A stretch of DNA of 38,295 bases, taken from NCBI GenBank assembly GCA_903929005.1, contig CAIYTC010000207.1, positions 1 to 38,295 of the forward strand, read 5' to 3'. The position numbers and the translations under genes are program-made. Numbering within the stretch: position 1 is the stretch's first letter; every line of letters starts with the position of its first letter. Source of the stretch: an uncultured Dehalococcoidia bacterium. Its GTDB lineage: Bacteria > Chloroflexota > Dehalococcoidia > GIF9 > UBA5629. Below, piece after piece: positions 1 to 7,762 of the stretch. The notes beneath the pieces were generated by a model, which saw only the letters and a list, made by a program, of their open reading frames with translations, was not told where the DNA came from and made no database searches.

Positions 1-12
1 CCCCGCAACATT

Positions 13-40
13 GTCATTGCGAACGCAGTGAAGCAATCCC
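13..40 (+). repeat. REP-like dispersed repeat, copy 1
   Basis: This unit begins GTCATTGCGA and ends GAAGCAATCCC. It is the inverted partner of the copy at 63-96, so the two form an inverted pair in the gene-free left edge of the window. The same unit recurs at 19345, 20895 and 20968. It codes for nothing visible. Positions 97-148 hold nothing else I recognise. Confidence 0.75.
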
Positions 41-62
41 ATGGTTAGTGACGTTATGCCTT

Positions 63-96
63 GAGATTGCTTCGTCGCTGCGCTCCTCGCAACGAC
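63..96 (-). repeat. REP-like dispersed repeat, copy 2
   Basis: Read on the minus strand it starts GTCGTTGCGAGGAGCGCAGC and ends GACGAAGCAATCTC, the same unit as copy 1 in opposite orientation with a 22-nt spacer. The head-to-head pair could fold into a large cruciform or RNA hairpin. Confidence 0.75.
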
Positions 97-148
97 GTTT
101 TTGAGTAGCTCCCCGCAAGGACGTTTTGCGCGCTCGATTCTGACCCGG

Positions 149-736
149 TCAGCTTAATTCGCGTATTTTTTGTCTGTGGTCATCCAGCGCTTTTTCGTAC
201 TGGGCATCGAGCGAACTGTGCACTTCGCGCCACTCTTCCTGTAACTGCAGTTGCAACTTCTGTTCCAGTGACATCGGGTCGCCACGCTGAGGCCGCACGC
301 TTCGCGATGCCTGCTGGATGGTCACCTCGGCCTTTTTCTTAAACTCAGAATATGTTTGCTGAATCGCGGCCTGGTATTGGTTTACCAGGTTATTAATGAG
401 CACTAAGATAGCATCGAGCTGTTTCCTGTTCTCCTTAGTAATTCTAAGTCCTGCCATGGCCCTGTTTGTTTTACGCGTATCCTCGTCGTTATGTGGCAGG
501 GTTATGTTGCGGATCAGTATCTCATCGATGCCTTTTTTCACGTATCTGGCGGCTTCGCCGGACGCTGATTTAGCCAGTTCGGCCGCCAGGTCGATCTTCT
601 CATCCTGGAGGAACTGGGAGGCTATTTTATTTCCCTCGGGCACATATTTTATGTTGTTTAGCTCCTCGGGACTGACCTTGCCCAAACTGTCGGCTTTTTC
701 CATGGCAATCTGCCAGGCACTTTTCATTTCTCCCAT
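149..736 (-). CDS. Coiled-coil hypothetical protein, 195 aa
   Basis: I cannot assign a function. The protein is hydrophilic, rich in Glu, Lys and Gln, and has no signal peptide, membrane segment or cysteine cluster. Its C-terminal half looks largely helical and probably coiled-coil, with a Gln-rich stretch near residues 155-165. The start at 736 is chosen because GGAG lies 8 nt upstream, inside the last codons of the preceding acetyltransferase gene, whose stop is only 2 nt before this ATG. The two genes are therefore probably translationally coupled. An in-frame ATG at 778 lies inside the upstream gene and has no better ribosome-binding site. Confidence 0.7.
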   Translation of the reverse strand: MGEMKSAWQIAMEKADSLGKVSPEELNNIKYVPEGNKIASQFLQDEKIDLAAELAKSASGEAARYVKKGIDEILIRNITLPHNDEDTRKTNRAMAGLRITKENRKQLDAILVLINNLVNQYQAAIQQTYSEFKKKAEVTIQQASRSVRPQRGDPMSLEQKLQLQLQEEWREVHSSLDAQYEKALDDHRQKIRELS

Positions 737-738
737 AG

Positions 739-1434
739 TTAGTACTCCATAAATTTCATTAGGTGAACAGCGCAGCAATGGCTACAGCGGCTGTGGTGAT
801 CTTCCTTGAGCCGTTGTAACCTATCCTGGTAGGACGGCAAATCTAATTCACAGGTAGTCATAATCACAGCGTCCTCCCCGTTATCCGAGTAGTACTTTTT
901 TCGCGTACCAGCCCTGCTAAAACCGTACTTTTCATATAGCGCCTGCGCTGCCGTATTTGAGACACGTACCTCAAGTGTTACGTACTTAGCGCGCAATTGC
1001 ATGGACAGGTCTATTATATTAAGCAGCAGCCATTCCCCCAGACCCTGGTGCTTGTGTGTTTTTCTGACTGCAATAGTCACGATATGTGCTTCATCAAACA
1101 TCATCCAGATGCCGGCCATCCCGGCCAGCCGTTCCCTGCCGTAATTTGAATTATCAGCACCGCCAAAACGGTCGCGATTAAATAGCTGCCGGATATATGA
1201 TACCACTTCTTTTAAGCCTATAACACCCCGCCCGTCATCTCCCGACGCGGCGCTGCTTTCCTGGTAAATCACTATATAGTGTGCCAGCTTGTTACGTAAC
1301 TCATGCTGGAAAGAATTGGATGTTGGGTGAGGCCACTGGTCGGGGAAGGCATCCAGGTCAATTTCCATAACCTGCGGGATGTCCCCGGCTAACATCTTTC
1401 TGATATGATATTGGCTGTTACTCTCCATGAACAT
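739..1434 (-). CDS. GNAT acetyltransferase, RimI-like
   Basis: Probable GNAT-fold N-acetyltransferase of the RimI type, which acetylates protein N-termini such as ribosomal protein S18 using acetyl-CoA. The acetyl-CoA loop is visible as QGLG in the segment beginning VRKTHKHQGLG, followed by the typical RimI ending with a conserved Asn, then ALYEKYGF. At 231 aa it is longer than the usual ~150 aa. The extra length is an insertion of roughly 45 residues in the first half (around residues 60-105) and a 30-residue C-terminal tail with HSRCSHCC. No clear Shine-Dalgarno is seen; ATG at 1428 is an equally good start. It lies divergent from the thiamine-binding gene. Substrate unproven. Confidence 0.8.
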   Translation of the reverse strand: MFMESNSQYHIRKMLAGDIPQVMEIDLDAFPDQWPHPTSNSFQHELRNKLAHYIVIYQESSAASGDDGRGVIGLKEVVSYIRQLFNRDRFGGADNSNYGRERLAGMAGIWMMFDEAHIVTIAVRKTHKHQGLGEWLLLNIIDLSMQLRAKYVTLEVRVSNTAAQALYEKYGFSRAGTRKKYYSDNGEDAVIMTTCELDLPSYQDRLQRLKEDHHSRCSHCCAVHLMKFMEY

Positions 1435-1555
1435 GACTAATACTGCTACATTTAAAATTTTAACATATTTGAAACCGATTTGCGTACAAATGAGGATACC
1501 TGTAATTTCTGTGCCGGCTTGTATATACTATAGTTATTATATAAAGAGGCTGATA

Positions 1556-1882
1556 ATGAAGGAAAGAAAAGTCGTAGCTGAAATCTCGGTTGTGCCCCTC
1601 GGAACGGGCAGCGCCAGCGTTAGCGATTACGTCGCCGCCTGTATCGATGTGCTGGAAAAAAGTGAGCATGTAACCTACCAATTGACTCCTATGGGCACGA
1701 TACTGGAAGGGCCTCTGGATAAGATACTAAAAATTACACAGGAGATGCACGCGGTACCTTTTCAGCGGGGCGCAACGCGTGTGATTACTACCTTGAAAAT
1801 AGATGACCGCTGCGATAAAGTGCTGACCATGAAAGGTAAACTGGAGGCGGTACGCAGCAGGAGGCCGGAAGTCAAAACATAA
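1556..1882 (+). CDS. MTH1187-family thiamine-binding protein
   Basis: A 108-aa cytoplasmic protein of the MTH1187/YkoF-like family (formerly DUF77). Members fold like ferredoxin, and some bind thiamine or its pyrimidine part. Family hallmarks seen are the N-terminal strand VAEISVVPLGTGSASVSDYV, a TPMGTILEGPLDKI segment, and a C-terminal TTLKIDDR strand. The start is set at the ATG preceded by AGAGG 7 nt upstream; a longer reading frame from 1427 would overlap the divergent gene and adds an implausible N-terminus. Its stop codon overlaps the pyrD start (TAATG), so the two form an operon. The pairing with pyrD has no obvious biochemical reason. Confidence 0.85.
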   Translation: MKERKVVAEISVVPLGTGSASVSDYVAACIDVLEKSEHVTYQLTPMGTILEGPLDKILKITQEMHAVPFQRGATRVITTLKIDDRCDKVLTMKGKLEAVRSRRPEVKT

Positions 1883-2802
1883 TGGGCGATATTGATTTAA
1901 GCGTACAGGTAACAGCCGGATTGCGGTTAATTAACCCTGTTATAGTTGCATCCGGTACATGGGGTTATGGGGATGAATACAACGACCTGGTTGATATCCA
2001 GAAACTGGGAGCAATTATCTGCAAGGGCACTACCTTGAAACCGCGTAACGGTAACCCTCAACCGCGCATTATCGAAGTCACGTCAGGAATTTTGAACTCG
2101 GTAGGATTGGAGAATATCGGGGTGGAGGCGCTCATATCAGATAAGGCGCCGGCCTGGGCAAAATGGAGCGTGCCGGTTATCGTCAATATTGCCGGGGATA
2201 CGGTGGAGGAGTATGCAAGGGTTGCGGCAAGGCTGGAGGGTGTAGCCGGCATAAGCGGTATAGAAGTAAATATAAGCTGCCCCAACGTCAAGCGCGGCGG
2301 CATGCAATTTGGAACCGACCCCGTGTCTGCGGCGGAAGTCACTGCAGCGGTAAAAGCCTCCACCTCGCTGCCAGTTATAGTGAAATTAAGCCCCAATGTG
2401 ACCGATATTGTTGCTATGGCGGAGGCTGTGGAGAAAGCCGGCGCTGATGCGATAACGCTGATAAATACGATCAGCGGCATGGCCATTGACGTAAAAAAGC
2501 GCAAACCCGCTTTAGGTAATATAACCGGCGGATTATCAGGGCCTGCGATTAAGCCGGTTGCACTGCTGATGGTCTATAAAGTAGCCGGCAGTGTCAAAAT
2601 CCCGCTTATCGGCTGCGGCGGAATAATGAATGCCGGGGATGCACTGGAATTTATACTGGCCGGGGCGACAGCGGTAGAAGTGGGAACGGCCAACCTGGCG
2701 GACCCGCAGGCCGCATTCAAGATTATCGGCGGCCTTCACAAATACCTTGATAGCGAAAACATCCGCAAGGTCAGCGATTTACGCGGCGCCGCCAGGCTGT
2801 AG
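1882..2802 (+). CDS. pyrD: Dihydroorotate dehydrogenase, class 1B catalytic subunit
   Basis: Oxidises dihydroorotate to orotate in pyrimidine synthesis, with FMN in a TIM barrel. The 306-aa length is typical. Visible marks are NPVIVASGTWG at the N-terminus, EVNISCPN carrying the catalytic Cys used by class 1 enzymes, VKLSPN, and the C-terminal phosphate-binding GCGGI and AGATAVEVGTA. Class 1B enzymes normally pair with the Fe-S/FAD subunit PyrK to use NAD; no pyrK is present in this window. The ATG overlaps the stop of the upstream gene by one base. AGGAGG lies about 16 nt upstream, rather far, so coupling to upstream translation is likely. It ends tail to tail with the acyl-CoA dehydrogenase gene, 22 nt away. 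Confidence 0.95.
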   Translation: MGDIDLSVQVTAGLRLINPVIVASGTWGYGDEYNDLVDIQKLGAIICKGTTLKPRNGNPQPRIIEVTSGILNSVGLENIGVEALISDKAPAWAKWSVPVIVNIAGDTVEEYARVAARLEGVAGISGIEVNISCPNVKRGGMQFGTDPVSAAEVTAAVKASTSLPVIVKLSPNVTDIVAMAEAVEKAGADAITLINTISGMAIDVKKRKPALGNITGGLSGPAIKPVALLMVYKVAGSVKIPLIGCGGIMNAGDALEFILAGATAVEVGTANLADPQAAFKIIGGLHKYLDSENIRKVSDLRGAARL

Positions 2803-2824
2803 CCGCTCCCCCTATTTAATTTCT

Positions 2825-3967
2825 TTATTGGGTAAGCAGAGCGCGCGCAATGGTCAGGCGCTGCATCTCCGAGGTGCCTTCGTAAATCTCGGTGATCTTG
2901 GCATCGCGCAGGTAGCGCTCCATGGGGTAATCCCGGCAGTAACCGTAGCCGCCGTGAATCTGCAGGGCTTTATTGGTAACAAAGCTGGAAACTTCGGCGG
3001 CATAGAGTTTAGCCATAGCCGCTTCTTTCATGTAAGGTTTTCCCTGGTCTTTTAACCAGGCAGCGCGGTATACCATCAGGCGGGCGGCATCTATTTGTGT
3101 AGCCATATCTGCCAGCATCCACTGGATGGCCTGGTTCTGCGCCAGGGGCTTGCCGAACTGCACCCGCGTTTGAGAGTAGGCGAGGGCGTCATCGAAGGCG
3201 GCCTGTGATATGCCGAGTGCCTGTGCCGCAACCGTAACACGGCTGGAATCGATGGATTCCATGGCGTAACGCAGCCCTTTGCCCGGCTCACCGAGTTGGT
3301 TCTCCTGCGGTATCTTGCAGTTCTCGAATACGAGTTCGGCCGTCGACGAACCATGGATGCCCATTTTGTGTTCCAGCTTGCCCACGGAGTAACCGGGGGT
3401 GCCGCTCTCAACTATATATGCCGATATGCCCCTGTTACCCTTGGACTTGTCTTCCATGGCGAAAACCACGGCGATCGACGCTTCAGCGCCGTTGGTGATG
3501 AAGATCTTGTTGCCGTTGAGGACGATATTATTGCCCTCCCGCACGGCTGTCGTGGTTGTGGCGCCGGCGTCGCTGCCCGCGCCGGGTTCAGTTAGCACAA
3601 AACAGCATATTTTCTCTCCCCGCGCTATGGGGGCAACATATTTCTTTTTCTGTTCTTCAGTGCCGAATTTATAGATGGGATAGCAGGCCAGCGAAAGGTT
3701 GGCCAGGAAGATCGCCGCCACCCCGCCTGAGGCCCTGGCAAGCTCCTCACAGCATATGGTCATGGACAGGTAATCCCCACCGCTTCCGCCATATTTCTCA
3801 TCGACGGTTATGCCGAAGATGCCGAGTTCCGCCGCTTTCTTGAATATCTCTGCGGGAAACTTGCCCTCCTCGTCTATTTTAGCTGCTTCAGGCTTGACGA
3901 CATTGGTGGAGAAATCCCTCACCATTGACTGGAACATCTTCTGTTCCTCAGTTAAATAGAAATCCAT
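2825..3967 (-). CDS. Acyl-CoA dehydrogenase (short-chain/butyryl-CoA type)
   Basis: FAD flavoenzyme that introduces the alpha,beta double bond in acyl-CoA. At 380 aa it has the standard length. Signature 1 reads CFVLTEPGAGSDAG and signature 2 includes QIHGGYGYCRDYPMERYLRD. The likely catalytic base is Glu363 in EIYEGTSEMQR, the position used by short-chain and butyryl-CoA dehydrogenases. The start has a strong AGGAGG 5 nt upstream. No etfAB, thiolase or hydratase lies alongside, so its pathway (beta-oxidation, branched-chain acyl-CoA or butyryl-CoA metabolism) cannot be read from context. The iron-sulfur flavoprotein gene lies 25 nt upstream on the same strand, so cotranscription is likely. 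Confidence 0.95.
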   Translation of the reverse strand: MDFYLTEEQKMFQSMVRDFSTNVVKPEAAKIDEEGKFPAEIFKKAAELGIFGITVDEKYGGSGGDYLSMTICCEELARASGGVAAIFLANLSLACYPIYKFGTEEQKKKYVAPIARGEKICCFVLTEPGAGSDAGATTTTAVREGNNIVLNGNKIFITNGAEASIAVVFAMEDKSKGNRGISAYIVESGTPGYSVGKLEHKMGIHGSSTAELVFENCKIPQENQLGEPGKGLRYAMESIDSSRVTVAAQALGISQAAFDDALAYSQTRVQFGKPLAQNQAIQWMLADMATQIDAARLMVYRAAWLKDQGKPYMKEAAMAKLYAAEVSSFVTNKALQIHGGYGYCRDYPMERYLRDAKITEIYEGTSEMQRLTIARALLTQ

Positions 3968-3992
3968 TTAAACCTCCTCTTAATTTGTATAT

Positions 3993-4595
3993 TTATTGTG
4001 CCATTTGTTGCCCGAGTAAAAACGCCTCTTTCAAGAAAGCCGGATGCTCAGTTAGAGCGTTACAGCTATCGATTCCCGTGAGCAATAATTCGCCCGCATA
4101 TTCTATATCAAGAGTCTTATACCAGCTTTTTACAGTGGTAACTGATCCCTGGAAAAGATTAGTATACTTTGTCCCGCCGACCGAAATAAATAGGCCTTTT
4201 CTCAGGGCGTCCTTTTTCAGTCCGATTGGAAGCTTCAATAGGTACTTTATCACCCATAAAGCCTGGCAACGGTCTATCATAGCCTTAGCCTGGGCGGTTA
4301 GGCCCATGAAAAATACCGGAGAAGTAATTATAAAGCGGTCGAATTCCCTGATATCCTGATGGATTTGCTGCATATCGTCCTCTATCACACACCTGCCGCC
4401 CAATTGTATGCACCCGTCGCAGTGTTGGCAGGGCGAGATATCCAGATCGGACAGGATAACCTGTTTTACCAGCGCGCCCTGGCTGGCTGCTCCTGTAATT
4501 GCCTCATTCAGCAGGCGGTCGGTGTTGCATCCGCGGCGCGGACTGCCGGCGATAGCCAGTAACTTTAATTTTGGCGGGTTTTCAGCAGTATCCAC
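3993..4595 (-). CDS. Iron-sulfur flavoprotein (NADPH-dependent FMN reductase family)
   Basis: A 200-aa flavodoxin-fold protein. The FMN phosphate loop is visible as AGSPRRGCNTDRLL (residues 16-29), and TSPVFFMGLTAQAKAMIDR is the typical second flavin-binding segment. Between them is a compact cysteine motif C56-x2-C59-x2-C62-x6-C69, the [4Fe-4S] motif of the Isf family known from methanogens and other anaerobes. Isf proteins take electrons from ferredoxin and can reduce oxygen or peroxide. It probably shares a transcript with the acyl-CoA dehydrogenase gene downstream, so it may act as an electron carrier; that is inference. Confidence 0.88.
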   Translation of the reverse strand: MDTAENPPKLKLLAIAGSPRRGCNTDRLLNEAITGAASQGALVKQVILSDLDISPCQHCDGCIQLGGRCVIEDDMQQIHQDIREFDRFIITSPVFFMGLTAQAKAMIDRCQALWVIKYLLKLPIGLKKDALRKGLFISVGGTKYTNLFQGSVTTVKSWYKTLDIEYAGELLLTGIDSCNALTEHPAFLKEAFLLGQQMAQ

Positions 4596-4627
4596 GGTTG
4601 ATTGAACCTGTCATCAAAACAAGTAAT

Positions 4628-4678
4628 GATATAATGTAACGCCGGTGTTTTGCAATCAGCCTATATATTGGCTAAAAT
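4628..4678. promoter_or_regulatory. Candidate divergent promoters sharing one -35 box
   Basis: The self-complementary hexamer TTGCAA (4650-4655) can serve as -35 on both strands. On the plus strand it is followed after 17 nt by TAAAAT (4673-4678), for acdB. On the minus strand it is followed after 16 nt by TATATC (4633-4628), for the flavoprotein gene. An inverted repeat AGCC/GGCT (4658-4661 and 4670-4673) spans the plus-strand spacer. The matches to consensus are partial. Confidence 0.45.
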
Positions 4679-4739
4679 GTAGCAAATTTATGCTATGCAA
4701 TTAAATACTGATTACGCCACATGAAAGAGGAGATGAAAG

Positions 4740-5441
4740 ATGACAAAAGCTGAGATTTTGGGTAAAGCCAGGCAAGAAAAGAGGACTTTATTAACTGAGA
4801 TTGAATCAAAAGAGCTGTTGAAAGCCGCCAGGATCCCGGTGGTTGAAACGAAGCTGGCAACATCCAAAACTGAAGCAATGGAACTGGCCAAGAAAATGGG
4901 ATTTCCCGTGGTGATGAAAATTGTATCGCCGGACGTAGTGCATAAAAGTGACTCAGGCGGCGTAAAACTGAATATTCTGAATGCCACGCAGGCGGGTAAA
5001 GCGTACAGCGAGATATTAGCCAGCGTGAAAAAACATTATCCCAAAGCCAAAATAGTGGGCATTACCGTGCAAAAGATGGCCAAACAGGGTATCGAGGTCA
5101 TCATCGGCATGACCAAGGACGCGCAATTCGGCCCGGTCATCATGTTCGGCCTGGGTGGCATCCTGGTTGAGGTACTGAAGGATGTTTCCTTCCGCATAGT
5201 GCCTATGACCAGGAGGGATGCTGCTGAAATGATAAGCGAGATCAAAGGCTTCCCGATCCTTAAAGGCTACCGCGGCCAGGACCCGGCGGATGTTCCTTAC
5301 CTGGAAGAGCTTATCGTTAAAGTATCGGACTTTGTAGATAAGAACCCTGAGATCAAAGAGCTGGACCTCAACCCGGTTTTTGCTTACAAAGTTGGGGCGC
5401 TGGCAGTAGACGCCAGGGTCATTTTAGAGCCCGTTTCTTAG
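4740..5441 (+). CDS. acdB: ADP-forming acyl-CoA (acetyl-CoA) synthetase, beta subunit
   Basis: An ATP-grasp subunit that, with an alpha subunit, converts acyl-CoA + ADP + Pi to the free acid + ATP, the energy-yielding step of peptide and sugar fermentation in archaea and some bacteria. The 233-aa length matches separate beta subunits. Visible are LLKAARIPV near the N-terminus, the ATP-grasp segment FPVVMKIVSPDVVHKSDSGG, the loop VIMFGLGGILVEVLKDVSFR, and the C-terminal ELDLNPVFAY. The start is preceded by GAGGAG. The partner acdA is on the opposite strand; their 3' ends overlap by 18 bp (5424-5441). Confidence 0.92.
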   Translation: MTKAEILGKARQEKRTLLTEIESKELLKAARIPVVETKLATSKTEAMELAKKMGFPVVMKIVSPDVVHKSDSGGVKLNILNATQAGKAYSEILASVKKHYPKAKIVGITVQKMAKQGIEVIIGMTKDAQFGPVIMFGLGGILVEVLKDVSFRIVPMTRRDAAEMISEIKGFPILKGYRGQDPADVPYLEELIVKVSDFVDKNPEIKELDLNPVFAYKVGALAVDARVILEPVS

Positions 5442-6806
5442 CTTTGAGTACTGCCACAACCGGGAGAAAGCCCGTGCGGCCCTTTCCGGTGTATGGAAAG
5501 CCAGGTGCTTGCCGTCCTGCTGTAAGCCGTTGATACAATCACCGTTGTATGTGCCGGAGACGGCCGACATGAAAGGCTTGTGGGGATGTTTTTCTGCCAG
5601 GTAATTTAGAAACATCTTAATCGTTTCGCCAATGTTCGGGGTAAAAGCAACCTGGGTAAAAAGCACGCCGCCAAGCTCATCATCAGAAAGCAGGATATCC
5701 ATCACCTCGCTCATGGCACGTCCCTGGTCAGGATACCCCATCATTATCGGCCAGTAATCCACCGGGTTGCCGACCTTCAGCCAGGCGGGCGCCAGCCTGG
5801 TCAGTTTTGCGGCAGTATCATCAGACAAATTGGCTATCTCCAGTTCAGTATCACGCATGGCATCCATGGCCAGTATGCCGGCAGCGCCGCTGAATGTGGC
5901 AACCGCGATCTTGTTGTTTTTCAGCAGGGGCGCCAGGCTGAACATCCTGACCGTGTCATAGAACTCTTCAAGGTCATTCACACGGATAGCCCCCGCGCTT
6001 TGCAAAGCTGCATCCCATAGCAGGCTGTTACCCGCCAGCGAGCCGGTGTGCGACTGCATAGCCTTAGCTGCCTGCTCGCTTCGGCCGGTTTTTAATACGA
6101 TTACCGGTTTTTGTGTGGTCACCCGTGCCATAGTCTTCAGTAAACCCTGTGGATTATTGACGCCTTCGATGTGAAGGCCGATGACCTTGACCTGTGGATC
6201 GTTTTCGAAATATTCCAGTGCTTCTATGAAGCCGATATCGCAGGCGTTGCCGAGGTCTATGCATTTACCGGTCAACCTGAATTCGGGCAGGCCGTGGAAG
6301 AATAAGCCGGATTGGCACACGATACCAACAGGATTCTTATCAAGTTTGATGCGGGCAAACGATGAACTAAAATTGATGAAGGCGTTGGCAGTCCCGAACG
6401 TATTCGGCCCCAGCACACGTATACCTGTAGTTTGCACTATCTCTGTCAACCGCCGGCTTAGTTCATGCCCCTCCCTGTCCAGTGCATCGCTGAAACCTTG
6501 GGCGACTACGCTGGCGCACCGGATGCCTTTATGGGCGCAGGATCGTAACATGTCAGGCACAATTTCGCGTGCTGTGACAATGAGCGCCAGGTCTACGGGG
6601 CCGGCTATTTCGGAAATGTCAGCATAAGCTTTAATGCCGAGTATCTCGCTGGCATTGGGGTTTATGGGGTAAAGTTTACCCTGATAGCCATATGAAATGA
6701 GGTGTTCCATGATATTCAGGGAGAATTCACCGGTTTTACGGGTTGCTCCCACTATGGCGACAGACTGCGGTTCGACGAACTTCTTCATAACCTCTACGAT
6801 TTTCAT
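5424..6806 (-). CDS. acdA: ADP-forming acyl-CoA (acetyl-CoA) synthetase, alpha subunit
   Basis: The CoA-binding and phosphohistidine subunit of ADP-forming acyl-CoA synthetase. The N-terminal Rossmann CoA-binding domain starts VEPQSVAIVGAT. Two succinyl-CoA-ligase-like domains follow, with GIVCQSG at the first. The phosphorylated His is expected at His253 in SHTGSLAG. The 460-aa length matches stand-alone alpha subunits. The start at 6806 has GGAGG just upstream; a longer frame to 6866 adds 20 residues with no ribosome-binding site. It has its own consensus promoter with an internal inverted repeat. Encoding alpha and beta convergently on opposite strands is unusual, because they are commonly adjacent on one strand or fused. 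Confidence 0.92.
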   Translation of the reverse strand: MKIVEVMKKFVEPQSVAIVGATRKTGEFSLNIMEHLISYGYQGKLYPINPNASEILGIKAYADISEIAGPVDLALIVTAREIVPDMLRSCAHKGIRCASVVAQGFSDALDREGHELSRRLTEIVQTTGIRVLGPNTFGTANAFINFSSSFARIKLDKNPVGIVCQSGLFFHGLPEFRLTGKCIDLGNACDIGFIEALEYFENDPQVKVIGLHIEGVNNPQGLLKTMARVTTQKPVIVLKTGRSEQAAKAMQSHTGSLAGNSLLWDAALQSAGAIRVNDLEEFYDTVRMFSLAPLLKNNKIAVATFSGAAGILAMDAMRDTELEIANLSDDTAAKLTRLAPAWLKVGNPVDYWPIMMGYPDQGRAMSEVMDILLSDDELGGVLFTQVAFTPNIGETIKMFLNYLAEKHPHKPFMSAVSGTYNGDCINGLQQDGKHLAFHTPERAARAFSRLWQYSKLRNGL

Positions 6807-6852
6807 GCCGCCCTCCTGGTATGGAATTTTAATTGAGCGTAAAGATCTGAAT

Positions 6853-6882
6853 AGTCTATGATGCAAGAGTGCATATTGTCAA
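6853..6882 (-). promoter_or_regulatory. Sigma-70 type promoter of acdA
   Basis: On the minus strand TTGACA (6882-6877) and TAGACT (6858-6853) are separated by 18 nt. The predicted start near 6846 leaves a leader of about 40 nt before the acdA ATG. The -35 is a perfect consensus match. Confidence 0.75.
6861..6874. promoter_or_regulatory. Inverted repeat inside the acdA promoter spacer (candidate operator)
   Basis: ATGCA-AGAG-TGCAT is a perfect 5+5 inverted repeat lying wholly between the -35 and -10 boxes of the acdA promoter. A dimeric regulator bound here would block RNA polymerase or, for a MerR-type protein, distort the spacer. The binding protein is unknown. Confidence 0.5.
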
Positions 6883-7046
6883 AGGTTAAGAGGCTTCTAA
6901 ATATTTGTGCAGGTGCTTTCTTTACGATATACTTTATAATAGTGGTTGAAGTTTAAGGTTATCAGTCACTTAGTTAAATTATTTTGATTTACTCCAAATC
7001 TGGGTGACCACAGCTCTAACCAACTAAAGATAAAGGAGGTCATCCA

Positions 7047-7349
7047 GTGAGTTTTCAGGATAAGACCATCCAGTGTTCTGATTGTGGAAACAGTTTCACA
7101 TTCGCCGCCCAGGAACAGGAGTTTTTTGCGTCTAAGGGCTATACCAACGAACCCAAGCGTTGCCCCACCTGCCGTCAGGCCAGGAGAACGGACGCCGGCA
7201 GTAGTGACAGGCGCGCTCCGGGTAAAATGACGGCGGCCGTGTGCGCAGAATGCGGACAGGCTACTGAAGTGCCATTTCAACCACGGGAAGACAGGCCCGT
7301 GTACTGCACAACCTGTTATGCAAAAACCAGGCTCGGCAGATCCCGCTAA
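7047..7349 (+). CDS. Small double zinc-ribbon protein
   Basis: A 100-aa basic protein with two zinc-ribbon units. The first uses C10-x2-C13 and C39-x2-C42 and resembles the 'probable zinc-ribbon' family; the second uses C66-x2-C69 and C87-x2-C90. The linker is rich in Arg, Gly and Ser. Such proteins are widespread in Chloroflexota and deltaproteobacteria and are presumed to bind nucleic acid; no function is established. The start is GTG, set by an excellent AAAGGAGGT 6 nt upstream. Upstream, a TATAAT hexamer at 6935-6940 is a possible -10 without a good -35. The RRM gene follows 104 nt later on the same strand. Confidence 0.85.
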   Translation: MSFQDKTIQCSDCGNSFTFAAQEQEFFASKGYTNEPKRCPTCRQARRTDAGSSDRRAPGKMTAAVCAECGQATEVPFQPREDRPVYCTTCYAKTRLGRSR

Positions 7350-7453
7350 TCCCTCAGGAAACAAGACAAAATCCGGCTTAAACCGGACTTGCCTTAAAAC
7401 CAGCCTGCCGCTAAGGGTATTTTGCAGTCGGGAAATTAATTGGAGGTATTCAG

Positions 7454-7762
7454 ATGAATATTTTTGTGGGTAACCTGGCCCGTGAAGTGACGGAAGAGGA
7501 TATCAAAGCGGAATTTGCTGCTTTTGGTGAAGTAACCTCTGTAGCCCTGATTAAGGATAAATTCAGCGGCCAGCCACGAGGGTTTGCTTTCGTTGAGATG
7601 GCTAACCAAGAAGAAGGCGATGCGGCTTTAGCCGGGCTCAAGGGTAAGATGCTCAAAGAAAGGACACTTGATATCAGCGAAGCAAGGCCGCGCACTGATA
7701 GCAGGGGCGGTGGTGGCAGGTCAGGCTTCAGCGGCAAGCGAAAGCCCCAGAGACGGCGCTAA
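7454..7762 (+). CDS. RRM RNA-binding protein (cold-inducible RNP type)
   Basis: A 102-aa protein with one RNA recognition motif. RNP2 is IFVGNL (residues 3-8) and RNP1 is RGFAFVEM (residues 42-49). The basic Gly/Arg/Lys-rich tail resembles those of cyanobacterial and other bacterial RRM proteins, which are often cold-induced and act as RNA chaperones. The Shine-Dalgarno GGAGG lies 8 nt before the ATG. A short hairpin (TCCGG/CCGGA, 7370-7385) lies between the zinc-ribbon gene and this one but lacks a T-tract, so I do not call it a terminator. Cold regulation is inference. Confidence 0.93.
   Translation: MNIFVGNLAREVTEEDIKAEFAAFGEVTSVALIKDKFSGQPRGFAFVEMANQEEGDAALAGLKGKMLKERTLDISEARPRTDSRGGGGRSGFSGKRKPQRRR

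Noticed and set aside
13-96. Remnant of an insertion sequence or attachment site
   Set aside because: The inverted repeats recur as short dispersed units without any transposase fragment or target duplication, so REP-like elements fit better.
7370-7385. Hairpin TCCGG/CCGGA between the zinc-ribbon and RRM genes as a terminator
   Set aside because: The stem is only 5 bp and no T-tract follows; it may be an RNA structure but does not support a terminator call.
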